DNA of 64,000 nucleotides. Origin: Verticillium longisporum (lineage: Eukaryota; Ascomycota; Sordariomycetes; Glomerellales; Plectosphaerellaceae). The position numbers were made by a program, and so were the translations under genes. Below, one piece after another: positions 1-10,775 of this stretch (its first letter is position 1; every line of letters begins with the position of its first letter). The notes beneath the pieces were generated by a model. That model was not told the DNA's origin. It saw only the letters and a program-made list of their open reading frames with translations, and made no database searches. Where the stretch lies: NCBI GenBank assembly GCA_019188255.1, contig JAETXT010000014.1, positions 434,001 through 498,000 on the forward strand, written 5' to 3'.

Positions 1-1
1 T

Positions 2-1089
2 CCACAACCGACCAATTTCAATTTCGAGGGCTCACCGAGCGGCAATTTCGGCGGCCTGGGCGGTAACCAATCCCTGACGGGTGTCGGGGCCCGTCACAAG
101 GGCAAGCCCAGTGCGGCGCAGAAAGGCGGGCCCCAATCGATCCTGGGAAAGAGGCAGAGAGATCCATCGTGGATATACGAGTCGGTTAAGGAGCCCTATC
201 AGTACCTGGCCGGGTTCCACGCTCTCATCGCTTTCCTTCAGAAGAGATTCTCTGCCAACAAGACGCTAAGGATTGCCAAGGCATTGGCCAGCATCCGGCC
301 ATCGTTTATCTCTTGCACGCGGAACCTGAATCAACAGGACCTCGTCTTCATGGAGAAGTGTTTCCAAAGGACTCTGTTCGAATATGAGGACTATATGCAC
401 CAGTGCTCGGCGCCTACCATTGTGTGTCGCCGGACGGGCGAAATTGCGGCCGCTAACAAGGAGTTCACCGCCTTGACAGGATGGACCAAGGATGTCCTGC
501 TCGGCAACGAACCCAACTTGAACGTCAATACTGGCGGTGCTGCTTCTACCGCTACAAGCGGCCCCAACACGGGTCGTGCTGGCTTGGCGACGCCGAAGCT
601 GTCCGCCGCAACGCTGGACTCTGTCGAGACCGAAGGGAGTCGCAAGCAGCCAGTCTTCATTGCCGAGATTCTCGATGACGACAGTGTCATTGAGTTTTAC
701 GAGGACTTCTCCCACCTTGCATTTGGCGACAGCCGAGGCAAGGTCTACAAGACATGCCAAGCACTCAAATACCGGACCAAAGAGGCTGCCGAGGCCGCCG
801 CGGCCATGGAGGTCACGCCACAACGAGACCCAAGGAAGAGCATCCTCAGCAGCCGCGTCATTCGTATCGACGGTGAACACGGCATCTCCAAGATTGAGAA
901 GGACGGCAAGGTCAACTGTCGCTATTGCTGGACCATCAAACGCGATGTGTTTGATATTCCCATGCTTATCGTTATGAATGTGAGTTACTCGGCCCTGCTT
1001 TGAGACTATCGGCGTCCTCGTGCTGACTAGACGTGCAGTTTTTGCCATGCTATTCGCGCAACCAGGAACCGCACCAACTTGCTGTTTAG
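2..1089 (+). CDS. ERT1: Transcription activator of gluconeogenesis, ERT1/AcuK type (3' part, 5' end outside window)
   Basis: The fragment is open from the window edge. Exon 1 ends at 979, the intron is 980-1038 (GTGAGT...GCAG with a CTGAC branch site, phase 0), and exon 2 ends with TAG at 1087-1089. It carries the C-terminal half of AcuK/ERT1: the stretch around residues 65-120 ([16 protein letters not shown], [10 protein letters not shown]), a PAS-like segment beginning [13 protein letters not shown] and LTGW.KDVLLG, then [13 protein letters not shown] and FGDSRGK. The tail encoded by exon 2 ([16 protein letters not shown]) fits the family C-terminus, which supports the intron. Family members are nuclear Zn2Cys6 factors that activate gluconeogenic genes such as PEP carboxykinase and fructose-1,6-bisphosphatase. 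The Zn cluster would lie upstream of the window. The role is inferred from the family; the identification is firm. Confidence 0.9.
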
Positions 1090-1550
1090 ATGGGGGTTCA
1101 ATCCCAAAAAAAGTATTAAGGGGGTCATCAGGCCGGGGACATACCAGGGCATTCAGGTACGGGCGGCGTTTGGGACAAGTTGGGCGCATGCCCGGGATTT
1201 CTATTCTCTACAGTTTCATCCTTCTCCAGATGAGAAGAAGCAGTGTTTCTTTTTCTTTCAGATCTTGCCTTCGTGGCTCCGGTGTGATGGGGAGGGAGGA
1301 GGGAAGGGGGGTGGGCTTTGATTTTGGACACTCGGTCGCAAGGGCGTACATAGTGTGTAGGCAGGCATGTTTATCGTTTCTCATGTCTATACGAAGTCTA
1401 CATGTTTCCATGAAACCGAGTGCACATCATCTTTCTTCGTCGCTCGTACGTAGGTGCTTATGCTCGCATGGCCCCATCTGACAAACGCCCCCCCTTCTAG
1501 CTCTAGCTTTCCACTCACCCCCGACACAGGGGGCAGCGAGGACCGCCCTC

Positions 1551-2298
1551 TCACTCCAGAGCACGCAGCAGCCACGACACGTCGAGCGTGCCCTCGCCGT
1601 CGCCCAGCCGCGCCTCGGCCCCCTCGCCGCTGCGCAGCACGTCCTCGCGCGGCGGGCACCAGGCGCTCCGCCTCAGGCTCTCGCGCGCGACGGTGCAGTC
1701 AAACCGAATGTCCTCGACGAGGGCCTCGAGGGACTTGTAGTCCTTCTCCTCGCGGACAAAGCCGAGCAGGAGGAGGCGCATGTGGGCGTCGTAAAAATCG
1801 GCGGCAAAGGGGTGCAGGACGTGCACCTCGGCCGAGCGCACCGTGTTCTTGTAGAACGGGTTGTAGCCGATGGACATGACCATCGGGTACAGCAGGGGGG
1901 GCAGCGGCGCGGCCGCGTCTGCGCCTGGGCCTGTGCTGGGGCGGTTGGGGTGGTCCGCGGGCAGGGCGATCGAGGCCCAGCCAAAGTAGACGCCCGAGGT
2001 GAACGTCTCGATCCAGGGGGTCACGGATGCGTCGACGGGGAGGTTGGCGGTGGGGATGCCGAGCTGTGGCGTGTTAGTTTTCGAGGTCTCTTTCTTGGTG
2101 TTTTGAAAGGGGGGCGTGGAGGGCGTCATGGCAAGAGGGGGGATGGGTAAAGTGAGCTGAGACGGGACTGACCTCTTTCGAGCCGCGGCCAAAGCCGGAA
2201 ATGACCTTGCCCTCCATCTTGAGGGGGAAGGGGGTCTCTGGGCCTGCGTCGGGGCCTACGATGCGAGGACGCCCTTCCGTGACGCCTGTGTCTGTCAT
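1551..2298 (-). CDS. FMN1: Riboflavin kinase
   Basis: Two exons, 2298-2173 and 2063-1551, joined across a 109-bp phase-0 intron (2064-2172). The splice restores the flavokinase signature [15 protein letters not shown], with the intron falling exactly between GSKE and LGIP. The protein is 212 aa, a normal length for a fungal monofunctional riboflavin kinase. The second exon has the conserved [19 protein letters not shown] and [13 protein letters not shown] elements of the beta-barrel fold, including the catalytic Asn/Glu region. The enzyme phosphorylates riboflavin to FMN with ATP and Mg/Zn. It converges on ERT1 (stop codons 461 bp apart). The C-terminal third has an Ala/Gly/Asp-rich insertion ([15 protein letters not shown]) that looks lineage-specific. 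ATG 2298 is the only start that keeps the N-terminal exon. Confidence 0.9.
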
Positions 2299-3789
2299 GA
2301 TGATAAAGGTGTTGATGGGGGTCGGCAGCGATGAGTAGTACAGGAATGTCCGAGAAGTAAGGCAGGAGGCGTTTTCGTAACCCCCGAGTGGTGAGACTGG
2401 TGTTGCGTGGGACTGGGTGTCTCGGGGTCGGTTTGAGGCGTAAGGCAGACGAGGACCGGCCTGAGGATGTGATGGAGGGGCGAAAGGTGAGGCTATCGTA
2501 GGATGAGATTTGGAGAGTGAGTCTTATGCCGTGGAGGGGTCGCGCTGGTCGAAGGAGGGGCAGATCTGACTAATGCGAAGCTGATAGCCAACCCTAACCC
2601 AGATGACGTCATTTACATCGGAGACGAATATCTGTTGAGGGCCAGGCCAGCAACGGCATCTGTTTTCTGGCTTTCATGGCCGTTGATGATCAACATGAGC
2701 TTTCTTCATTGAAGTAGTCTGGTCTAGTCAAAGTGGGCATCGCATCTTTGTACATAAGATGCCATAACTGAGCGGGCTTGGGGATTGGCCTGGGGTCACA
2801 TGCTCTCACTCAGCGACGACAAGGTGTAAGCACTTGACCATGCTACGATTGGTGCCAGCAAGAAGGGAGCTGACCATTGGCATTCATTTACCAGATAATG
2901 TGGCTTGTCCATTTGAACATAAAACAGGCTGTCAGCAGGTTTCGTGTGGCTGCTTTCTTTTCTGTCATGTATGCGTTTACCTGCCTGAAGGGGAGCAAAG
3001 AAGCTGGTAATGTTGCGTTCACCAACCCGCTGGTGAGACGCAATTTACCATCCTGACTTTCGCGCATTGTTCTTGACAAGCATCATGGCTTTTTCAGTAT
3101 ACCAAAGGTTTTCGCTGGTGCTCATCTTCCTATACGTTTTTATCCTGATGTCCATCACTGTAAGACCTCCCACAGCACTAAGAGCTGGCTTGAACTGACT
3201 GACGTGTGGCAGTGGCCACTGCTTCGAACCATATGCAGCTTTTGGCATTCCAAGCTTACCAGGGCGGGGTCACTATCGCCTTGGGCAACCCCTAAGCTCT
3301 TGCCCAGGCTCTTCTATCGACAACGAAGCTCGATGTACGATGTTGAAAAGCAACCGGTGGTCAGCTGCCACTGATTCGAGGACGGTACGATTCGCTTCAT
3401 CCTGGATGAGATATTCTTTCGATACTCATCAAGTCGGACGGGCAGTACCGTTTAGGCTTCGCAATACACTTCATGTCGGTGTCTCAACACGCGATGGACT
3501 TCGTTTCCATGGCGGCGGTCATTCAGAGCTCGAAATGGAGGGAAGCTTAGGAGAAGCGAGCTGAATAGATTAACCACGAGGCAGCGCTCATTAGCACGAC
3601 GCGCCTCGAATGAATCACATGTCATGCTGATCGTCCAGAACAGTATTTGACTGTTCAACAACATGCAATAGGGGTAATTATTGGTATCTTGCGCAAGGAT
3701 AAGAAAGATCAGTCAACCGAAACAAAATCAGTGTCCGAAAAAGAAGAGCGAGTTGCGGACCCTCGCTCCAGTGCCCGCAAGCAAGCCGC
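2299..3789. other. Intergenic, FMN1 promoter side
   Basis: About 1.5 kb with no supported gene. The open frames here are short and show no domain. It contains the FMN1 upstream region and the 3' flank of FMP52. A palindromic CRE-type site is listed separately. Confidence 0.6.
2603..2612. promoter_or_regulatory. CRE-like palindrome (ATGACGTCAT)
   Basis: A perfect 10-bp palindrome, ATGACGTCAT, lies 305 bp upstream of the FMN1 start. This is the classical binding site of ATF/CREB-type bZIP dimers. Binding is inferred from the sequence only. Confidence 0.35.
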
Positions 3790-4530
3790 CTAGGCAGTGG
3801 CAGCAGGCTTCTCAGCCGCCTCCTTCCACTCGGTGCGGCCGAGCCTCACGATATCCGCCGACTCGAGGATCCAGTACTTGTCGGGCGCGCCCCCCTCGGC
3901 CGCGATCTGCGCGGCCCGGACAGCAGCGCGGGCAATGACCTCGTGCTCCTGGCCAATGGCATCCTGCACGCCCTGGCTGATGAAGCTCAGCGACCGCACG
4001 GCGGCGTTGAGGAGACCGCCGCCGGTCTGGGGCGTCTCGCGGGTGCCGAGGATGGCGCCGGGCCGCACGACGACGGCGTGGTCAAAGCCGGCGTCGCGCA
4101 GGGCGTCCTCGACGCCGATCTTCATCTTGCTGTAGGGGGCGCGGGAGCCGACGAAGCCGCGGACGCCGGCGCTGCTGATGAAGACGAACGTCTTGACGCC
4201 GGCGTCCTTGGCGGCGCGGATGAGCTCGACGTTGAGGTCGTGGTCGATCTTCCACTGGTTCGCCCAGCCGCCGGCGGCGGCGCGCGTGGTGCCGAGGCCG
4301 GAGAGGACGGTGTGCGGCGTGGGGGTGACGGCGGTGAACTTGGCAGCCCAGGCGGTCGTGTCGGGCTCGACGATGGCGTTGAGGTTGGGCGTGCCGGTGG
4401 GATTGGGGGGCGCGCGGCGGGAGATGGTCGTCGTCTTGATGCTGGTGGTCGTGAGGAGCGTGGCTAGGATCTGGGAGCCGACGAGGCCGGTGCTGCCGAT
4501 GACGGCGGCGGAATTGAAGGGGGCAGACAT
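3790..4530 (-). CDS. FMP52: FMP52-like mitochondrial outer-membrane NAD(P)-binding protein
   Basis: Single exon, 246 aa, close to the usual 220-240 aa of FMP52. The N-terminus has the Rossmann dinucleotide motif IGSTGLVGSQIL (residues ~11-22). The middle has VFISSAGVRG and the YSKMKIGVED segment, corresponding to the Ser/Tyr-x3-Lys region of extended SDR/NmrA-like proteins. VVVRPGAILGTRE follows. Yeast Fmp52 is associated with the mitochondrial outer membrane and is an HTATIP2-like atypical SDR whose substrate is unknown. The ATG is well placed before the Rossmann strand, and no intron is needed. The gene is strongly GC-rich at third positions, as in the neighbouring genes. Confidence 0.85.
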   Translation of the reverse strand: MSAPFNSAAVIGSTGLVGSQILATLLTTTSIKTTTISRRAPPNPTGTPNLNAIVEPDTTAWAAKFTAVTPTPHTVLSGLGTTRAAAGGWANQWKIDHDLNVELIRAAKDAGVKTFVFISSAGVRGFVGSRAPYSKMKIGVEDALRDAGFDHAVVVRPGAILGTRETPQTGGGLLNAAVRSLSFISQGVQDAIGQEHEVIARAAVRAAQIAAEGGAPDKYWILESADIVRLGRTEWKEAAEKPAATA

Positions 4531-6108
4531 TTTGGCAGAGTTCTACGAAAGTATCGCTGTTGCTCGATGGTAAGGGGTTCGCTCTGTGGCTGCTGCTCTG
4601 GAGATGTCGAGGGATGAGTCGAAGTGCTGAGACGACCGCCGGCAGTTCCGCTCCCATGAGATACAGTCTAGTTTCGGGGTGAAGATTGTTGGTGGTGGCA
4701 TTCACCTGATCAGTGGCATTCACCTGGTGCCAGGTGGCCCGTGGCCCCAGTGCCCCCCATAGCTTAGTTCCAGGCACCCTCCTGCCCTGCAGAATAGCGA
4801 CGCAATACACCTCTTTCTTCCGCACTTGACCCCCTCCAACAAAGAGTAGGGGTCTTGGGAGTGGCTGCACCCCATTATGTCCGACAATGTGGCAAGACCC
4901 TGGAGCCATGATGTCAGTCGGCGACGGAAACATGCCCCGAAGGGCCCGTCCGACGATCGGGTCTGTTAGTGCGCAGGCATTCGAGTAGCTTGTGTCCCCT
5001 GTAAGGCAGGTGAGTATTGGAACTGTCTAAAGAGCACACTTTTGGCTGACGAGAACGTGAATTAGCCCGTACCCCGTCATTGCCTGGGCTTTGTCCATCT
5101 TTCCGTCTTACTCGTGGGCTATACCGAATCCCTCAGTCTTCCATATGCACTTCGATATACCTCTTGAGGACTTAGGGACAAGACTCGCCCGCGAACAGAT
5201 TGCTAAGGAGAGAGTGATGGCCTTGCTGTGGCCTAGGTTAGGAGACGCCACTGATGCAGAAGGCTTCGTAAGTAATAGATAAAGGGCCCCAAGATAAAGA
5301 GATAGGCCTAGAGATAACCCGTCAATAATGAGACCGCTGGCGACCTGCTGGCGACAGGTGTTTTACTTGGGCAGGCTAGTCGGTATGGCATAGTGGTCTG
5401 GTAGGTAGTAGATGTAAGGTTAGTAGGTGTGTTAGTGAACAGCCTTTTTGGTAGGCGCGTGAGTGGTTACTCTGTCAGCAAACCCCGACTTAACCTTAAA
5501 CTATTGTCAGAGTGCAAGTGCCTGTAGAGACCTTAAGAGGTATATCTGAACTGTGTGGGCAATACTAGTAAAGATGGCATACCTGTACGAGGATACAGTG
5601 TTCCGGGTAAGGATGCCGAAGGAGTTGGCCAGCACTGCAGGGTCCCCTCGCCAATTGATGCATGGCCGTTGATCGCACTAGCAGAGCGGTGCATGCTTCT
5701 AGGCTGCCATGTCCCATCTTGCGCTCAACACCAGCGACAACCATGATAACAAGTGAATCATTGGTGCATAGGGAGATTCGAAAAATTCAACAGCCAACCA
5801 TGGGGACACGCAATGATTCAGGCAGAAGGACGCGTGGTTCTGAAGCACCGATCTTCAAAGTTGGCTGACCCAAATCACCTGAAGAACCCCAAGCCAATGA
5901 TAGTGGATCGGCCACGGAGGCAGGCGGGGTAGCTCCAAAAGCTCCCGACAGGATTGCGACGGCAGCACTGCCTGGAGCCTCGCTCATCAACCTCAACACT
6001 ACACATCAACTCCACGCGCTTGACGACGACAACCTCGGAGCCTTAAGCAACCTATCCCTCATCGTAAACGAAAACCTACCGGTGTCGCATCGGATTCCAA
6101 CCGCAACC
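4531..6108. other. Intergenic between FMP52 and RING gene
   Basis: About 1.6 kb with divergent transcription on its two sides. It holds the FMP52 promoter with the direct and inverted repeats listed separately. The part at about 5,280-5,560 is mildly AT-rich with short imperfect repeats (CTGGCGAC twice). No coding feature is supported. Confidence 0.5.
4695..4736. repeat. Direct repeat with overlapping inverted repeat upstream of FMP52
   Basis: GTGGCATTCACCTG occurs at 4695-4708 and again at 4713-4726 (period 18). The second copy runs into a dyad, CACCTGG/CCAGGTG with a 2-bp spacer (4721-4736), that contains CACCTG E-boxes. It lies about 165-205 bp upstream of the FMP52 start, so it could be a regulator-binding cluster. 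This is inferred from layout only. Confidence 0.35.
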
Positions 6109-6770
6109 ATGGCGACGCAATACGAAGGTAAAGCCTCCCATCCCCGCCCTTCCACTTCCAGTGGCCGATCATGCCCCTAACAACCACAGTCGAGCACAAC
6201 ATCAAACCGCCGCGCCAGCACGCAAACTCCCGTCGCGTCGACATGTCCACCTTTGAAGCCTTCCTCCACCAGATTCACACGAACCCCTCCTCGTCCTCGA
6301 CGCCGCATAACAACCCCCACGCGACCCCGACCCCCGTCGACGCCGCCTCCCTCTTCACCCTCCTGCAGCAGCAGTTCCAGACCCTGCACGCGACCGCCCC
6401 CTCGACCGCCAACGCCTCCTTCCTCGAGTCCCTCGTCGAAGCCCTCTCGGCCGATATTGACCAGCCCCCCGTCGAGATTCCCGGCGTGGGCCAGTCCTAT
6501 CTCGATGCCCTTGACCGCGTCGACCGCAAGACGCTCGGCAAGGATGAGCAGTGCCCCATTTGCGCCGAGCGCTTCCTCGACGACCAGTACTGTCTCGTTG
6601 TCGAGCTGCCGTGCCACCACAGCCACAGGTTCGACCTCGAGTGCGTCGGTCCCTGGCTCATGGGCAAGGGGAGCTGTCCCATGTGTCGCAAGGGCTTGAC
6701 CAAGAAGAAGGAGGTACCGATCGTGCAGGACGACGAGGAGGATGACGACCCCGACGGGCTGTATGCGTGA
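6109..6770 (+). CDS. RING-finger protein (probable E3 ubiquitin ligase)
   Basis: Exon 1 is 6109-6127 (MATQYE plus one base), the intron 6128-6189 (GTAAAG...CACAG), and exon 2 runs to 6770; 199 aa. The alternative start at 6171 lies inside the intron. The C-terminal third holds the RING: CPIC, then LPCHHSH...LEC, then PWL and CPMC (about residues 134-180), followed by an acidic tail (DDEEDDDPDG). The spacing between the third Cys and the fourth pair (C-H-H-S-H-R-F-D-L-E-C) is two residues longer than the common C-x-H-x2-H-x2-C, so metal ligation there is slightly unusual. The N-terminal half is Ser/Thr/Pro-rich with a predicted helix. A ubiquitin-ligase role is inferred from the RING; the substrate is unknown. 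Confidence 0.8.
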
Positions 6771-6809
6771 GCGACTCCGAAATGAGACGAAGGGCATGGT
6801 TCGAACAAA

Positions 6810-6851
6810 GGCATGGCGGGCGGGGCATGACGGGCGGGGCATGGCGGGCGG
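6810..6851. repeat. Three tandem copies of a 14-bp unit
   Basis: The unit GGCATGGCGGGCGG occurs three times in a row (middle copy GGCATGACGGGCGG) just after the RING gene stop codon, in its likely 3' UTR. Confidence 0.8.
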
Positions 6852-7081
6852 AGCACGGCGTAGGGTGGTTAGGTTCATACACGGCAGAACGAAGCGGCGA
6901 CGAATGCTATGATGTTCATTTTCTCCTTTTTTTCTTTTTCCGACTCGGTGGTCCCCCGCCCCCGTCCGCCATGTCCTATCCACCTTCGCGAAGAACGCCT
7001 AAGGGGGCGTACAACGCAAGCCGCACTCACAGGCCCATCCCCTCCGCCTTTCCAATGACACACGAAACAGGCACGCAAAAC

Positions 7082-7528
7082 CTAGGCCGCTCCATCCCCC
7101 TTCTTCTCGGGACTCCTACCGCTGCTGGCGCCCCCCTTCCTAACCTCCTGCGGCTTCTCCTGCCCGCTCTTCTCGTCCCCCCTCGGCTTCGACACCTCCT
7201 GCGAGGCCCCGCTGACGTCGAGCTCCTCTTTGCCCTGGCGCCTGTTCGCCTCCTTGGCGCCCTCGGGCGACGTCACCGACGGGTCGAACGCCGACTCGAG
7301 GTTGCCCGTGTCCGAGTCGCGCCCCGACTTGGTGCCCTCTGTGCCGCCGGGCTTGAGCGACTCGCGGTCCTGCGTGTCCTTGTACGCCGCGCGCGGAGAC
7401 GTCGTGTGCATCGGCCGTGCTGCTGCTGCTGCTATGGTGGTGGTGGTGGCGGTGGAGAGGGGTGTCTGCCGCATGGCAAGGCGGGCTGCCGGTTGGAGAC
7501 GGAGAATGGTGCGAACTTGGGAGGCCAT
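7082..7528 (-). CDS. Small conserved fungal protein, predicted mitochondrial
   Basis: Single exon, 148 aa. The N-terminus (MASQVRTILRLQPAARLAMRQ) is Arg-rich, lacks acids and is amphipathic. It is followed by a Thr/Ala run and RPMHTTSPRAAYKDTQ, a typical matrix-targeting presequence with a cleavage region near residues 38-45. The remainder is highly polar and probably disordered (SLKPGGTEGTKSGRDSDTGN, Lys/Glu/Ser/Gly-rich). I do not recognise a catalytic domain and assign no function. Codon bias matches the neighbours, and the antisense frames have no recognisable content, so this strand is preferred. Confidence 0.6.
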   Translation of the reverse strand: MASQVRTILRLQPAARLAMRQTPLSTATTTTIAAAAARPMHTTSPRAAYKDTQDRESLKPGGTEGTKSGRDSDTGNLESAFDPSVTSPEGAKEANRRQGKEELDVSGASQEVSKPRGDEKSGQEKPQEVRKGGASSGRSPEKKGDGAA

Positions 7529-9793
7529 GGTGATTCTGTCGAGGGATAGTGCTTAGCAGGCTGACTTGGTGCTGTTCAGATGTGTTTCGTGGGCTCTGCC
7601 GTGAGCAGAAGCGTTGAGTTTCTGCGGCGAGTTGACAAGCTGTTTTACAATACAGTAGTTGTAGACGGATGTATGATGAAATGGGAGCTCGTCGCAGCTC
7701 GCGAGCTTCGTGGTAGGTCAATTGGTTGTTACGCTGGCGTGACGTCACCATCATGAAGGTCTCCGGAGCGTTTTCTCCCATTCCGAAGACCTCCACCTCA
7801 GTCGAGGACATCGAGTCAAAGACACTAGACTTTATTTTTCAGAGTTGATCTCATTACTGGGGAATGCTGTTTAGGTACGTCTGATGATACCACTTCTGCT
7901 CACAGGGAGTTTGTGACGGCTCGTTGCAGTACCTCACGACACTCTTGAAGCTCTTTTACTTTCCAGTGTGGATAAGCTAGACGTCTTGAAGATGACGTAT
8001 CCCATGCCATGCATGGGCAGTCTTCAATAGAATAAAGATCAACTGCTGTGTGCCAACTGGAGTCTTATGAGTCGAGGCGTGGTCCGAGGATGTGGCGTGT
8101 TGGTGAAGTTTGATGGTATCCCATGATTTACAAAGCTGCTATCGGCAGCATAGAACGAGAAGCCTGGCTCTTGACCAGAAAATCATTCCGTTCATTAATA
8201 TCACTGTAAATTTCACAATGAATGAATAGACTTCGTGAAACCTCAATCTATTTATAATGAAGCACACGGAGCCAAAGCTGACGCTTCTGTTGCCCAGAAA
8301 TCATGCTTTGTTGATCATGCGCTTGCCAACAGGTTTTGCGTCCTCTTGCTGGACCTTCCAGCCAATCAAGACCAGACAAACGGATCCTTAGCGGTTGGAT
8401 AAAACAATCATTGGGTTCTCGAAGAGCTCATTCAGGTTACGCATATTACGACAACCACTTCAGGTGAACGTTAGGCAACATAACACGAGTTTGAAGTAGT
8501 GCGATCTCCCGACACAGAGCTCGACTCATCTAAGCTGATCGTCTCATCAGATAGCTGTGGTCATGAAGCTGAGAGGTGACTTCAATTAGGCTCCGGAACA
8601 GGCGGCTCTGCTGCTTGTCTCTGGCGCCGCTGAGGTTCGAGTTCTAGCACACCCAGATATGTTGCAGTAAACTGACTGATTGAACTGTATACTCCATCTC
8701 TGAACAGCGTTTGACAGACATGTGCCTTGCTTCGGTCGAATCATTGTAGCGATACAGCTCCGTGTCCCAAGATGAATTCGCAGGTACGGTAGTGAATGCT
8801 AGTTGTACCACGTCAACACTAGGCTGGGAACGATTCCGTGAGCGGGTCAAGAAAGAACGTGAACGGGCTGCGAAAGATCCTGAAGGGAAACGGTGATGAT
8901 GCTCATCGAGATGCCCTCTGAAGACTGTTCTTCTGCTCGACAGCTGACTCGAATCTTCTGCTCAACAAGACTCAGCCATTGGGTTTCTTGGCCGCCGCTG
9001 ACATCGGTGGCAACATTGGGCTCTGGTCTTGCAAGTTCCAACTAATGTTTCGCAGTTGCGGTGAACGGCTACGAATGCTACTATTATTACTTCTTTTTGG
9101 CCCACTGAGAACTCATCCGCATATTCAGGTCGGCAATCAGAACAGATCAGCTTGTTTCTGCTGATCATATCCTTGAGAGTGACTGCCGGAAGTTGTCGAC
9201 TCATTGAATGGCTCGCTAAGCTACCGCTGAGAATCAACATCATACGCTGCCTGCTCCAGGGCTGAGACGTCGCCTCAACAATGAGCTGGGCACGTTGCGC
9301 AATTCTATTCGAGTGAGACCAGACCGCCCTGCTCCTGTCCTCCATCAGACCGAATAATTTAAACTTCGGTGGCACTCACCAGGCCGTCTCGGAGCGAGTC
9401 TTCTCGGCTGGGAGGTCAGAAAGGAGGTTCAACTGTGCCGGTGCCGTTGCCGCATTGATGCTATGCGTCAAGATAAGATTTGTCTGTGGTTCCTCATGGG
9501 TCTTTTTGCTTTTGACAAGCGGAGCGGGTGGCTGGCTGGGCGGCTGCAAAAAAAAGGGTCTAATCACACCGGTGGCAGAAGCAAGACAGACAAAGTGTCG
9601 AGGTCTTGGCCTAGCTTTCCAGCCCCGCCCAACCGGCATTGAGATCAGAGTATTCGGTAGGTTCAAGACGCCGGTAAGAGCTGTACGATAGTTTATGTGC
9701 GAGTATCGTGAATCTTTGTCAATTTCAAGGTGCCAGTGTGAAAACCGACGCCCAATTACCTGTGGTGTTCGAGACAGAATCAGTACCCCTAAA

Positions 9794-9823
9794 AGCACAA
9801 CATCGTCTTCGCGATGTTGTGCT
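9794..9823. repeat. Perfect 12-bp inverted repeat with 6-nt loop
   Basis: AGCACAACATCG (9794-9805) and CGATGTTGTGCT (9812-9823) pair perfectly around the loop TCTTCG. It lies in the intergenic region about 560 bp upstream of the hydrophobin start. It could be a DNA-binding dyad or an RNA hairpin; nothing else identifies it. Confidence 0.6.
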
Positions 9824-10247
9824 CGGCAGGATCAACGACACCATCCGTGCACGCTGCCTTAAGACATCTCGGACTGATCTCGAAAAGTGATTCAAAGTTG
9901 TCCCCATACATTGACAGAAATAAGGCCGCTAGGGGCAATCCCGGTCTCAGAACAATCAATTCTGTGCCACGTAACATGCATCCCTGAACCGGACCCACGC
10001 GGCTCGCGACCCTTTTTGCCAACGACGCCAAACTTTTCAGGAGTCGTGAACGGCAATTGCGGGGAACACGGCAGAAACGAGGGACGGTGAGATGGAGGAC
10101 TGCCATATCGAGAGCTCATATTGCTTTTCCTCACTGCCGTCGGGCGGAGTCCGCGGGAGACACTCGCTCTCCCTGAACGCTCCCTTTGCTATGAACACGG
10201 CGAGATATTGAGACCTCACGAGGGTGAAGAAGATGGCATCGAGCTGA

Positions 10248-10255
10248 TATATAAA
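10248..10255 (+). promoter_or_regulatory. TATA box of the hydrophobin gene
   Basis: TATATAAA lies 131-138 bp before the start codon. It is followed by a C/A/T-rich, G-poor leader (about 10,300-10,385) that is typical of highly expressed fungal genes. Confidence 0.6.
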
Positions 10256-10385
10256 GCCTGTGGCCATGCCAGGTCTAGAGCCCTTATTCCTCATCAGCCT
10301 CAGCATCTCTCACATCATCAACCATCACTCCTCTTCACCACAACTCTCTAACCAAAACCCTCCCTCACCAACACCACCTTTCAAA

Positions 10386-10775
10386 ATGAAGTCCTTCACT
10401 GCCATCGTCACCCTCTTCGCCGGCCTCGCCATGGCCACCCCCGCCACCCTCGACACCCGCGGCTCGGTCTGCTCCGGCCTGTACAGCAACCCCCAGTGCT
10501 GCGCCACCGATGTCCTCGGCGTTGCCAGCCTCGACTGCCAGAACCGTAAGTCTCCTCATCCACTGCCAGGGATTTCATCACCCCCCTCATATCCCGGCCT
10601 GCTTCGACAACGTTATCAACAGAGACTGATCGTGTCTGCAATCATTACAGCCAAGAGCGCCAACAACGCCAACGACTTCAAGCACAGCTGCGCCTCCACT
10701 GGCAAGTCGGCCCTGTGCTGCACTCTCCCCGTCGCCGGCCAGGCCGTCCTCTGCAACAAGCCCGTCGGCGTCTAA
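10386..10775 (+). CDS. Class II hydrophobin
   Basis: Exon 1 is 10386-10545, the phase-1 intron 10546-10650 (GTAAGT...TACAG), and exon 2 10651-10775; 94 aa. It has a signal peptide of about 17 residues (MKSFTAIVTLFAGLAMA). The mature part has the eight-cysteine hydrophobin pattern C-CC-C-C-CC-C: VCSGLYSNPQCC, LDCQNP, HSCAS, LCCTLPVAGQAVLC. Spacing and the SNPQCCATDVLG core match class II proteins such as HFBII and cerato-ulmin rather than class I. Class II hydrophobins are secreted and self-assemble at air-water interfaces, coating spores and hyphae. The strong TATA box and pyrimidine-rich leader fit high expression. The true start is the ATG at 10386, because the upstream ATG in the leader would abolish the signal peptide. 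Confidence 0.92.
   Translation: MKSFTAIVTLFAGLAMATPATLDTRGSVCSGLYSNPQCCATDVLGVASLDCQNRKSPHPLPGISSPPSYPGLLRQRYQQRLIVSAIITAKSANNANDFKHSCASTGKSALCCTLPVAGQAVLCNKPVGV

Larger units (their letters stand above)
7529..10385. other. Long intergenic region upstream of the hydrophobin
   Basis: About 2.9 kb with no convincing gene. Open frames are short, overlap on both strands, and carry no domain. The proximal 400 bp are the hydrophobin promoter and leader. It contains a strong 12-bp hairpin (9794-9823) listed separately. Confidence 0.55.

Noticed and set aside
1089..1110. GGGGTTCAATCCC, resembling a tRNA T-arm
   Set aside because: The stem does not pair as a T-arm with a 7-nt loop, and no acceptor or anticodon arm is found around it.
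266..1189. 307-codon open frame on the minus strand
   Set aside because: Antisense shadow of ERT1, whose plus-strand frame has clear family motifs and a supported intron.
6177..6983. 268-codon minus-strand frame over the RING gene
   Set aside because: Shadow caused by high GC at third positions; it has no domain, while the plus strand has a RING finger and intron.
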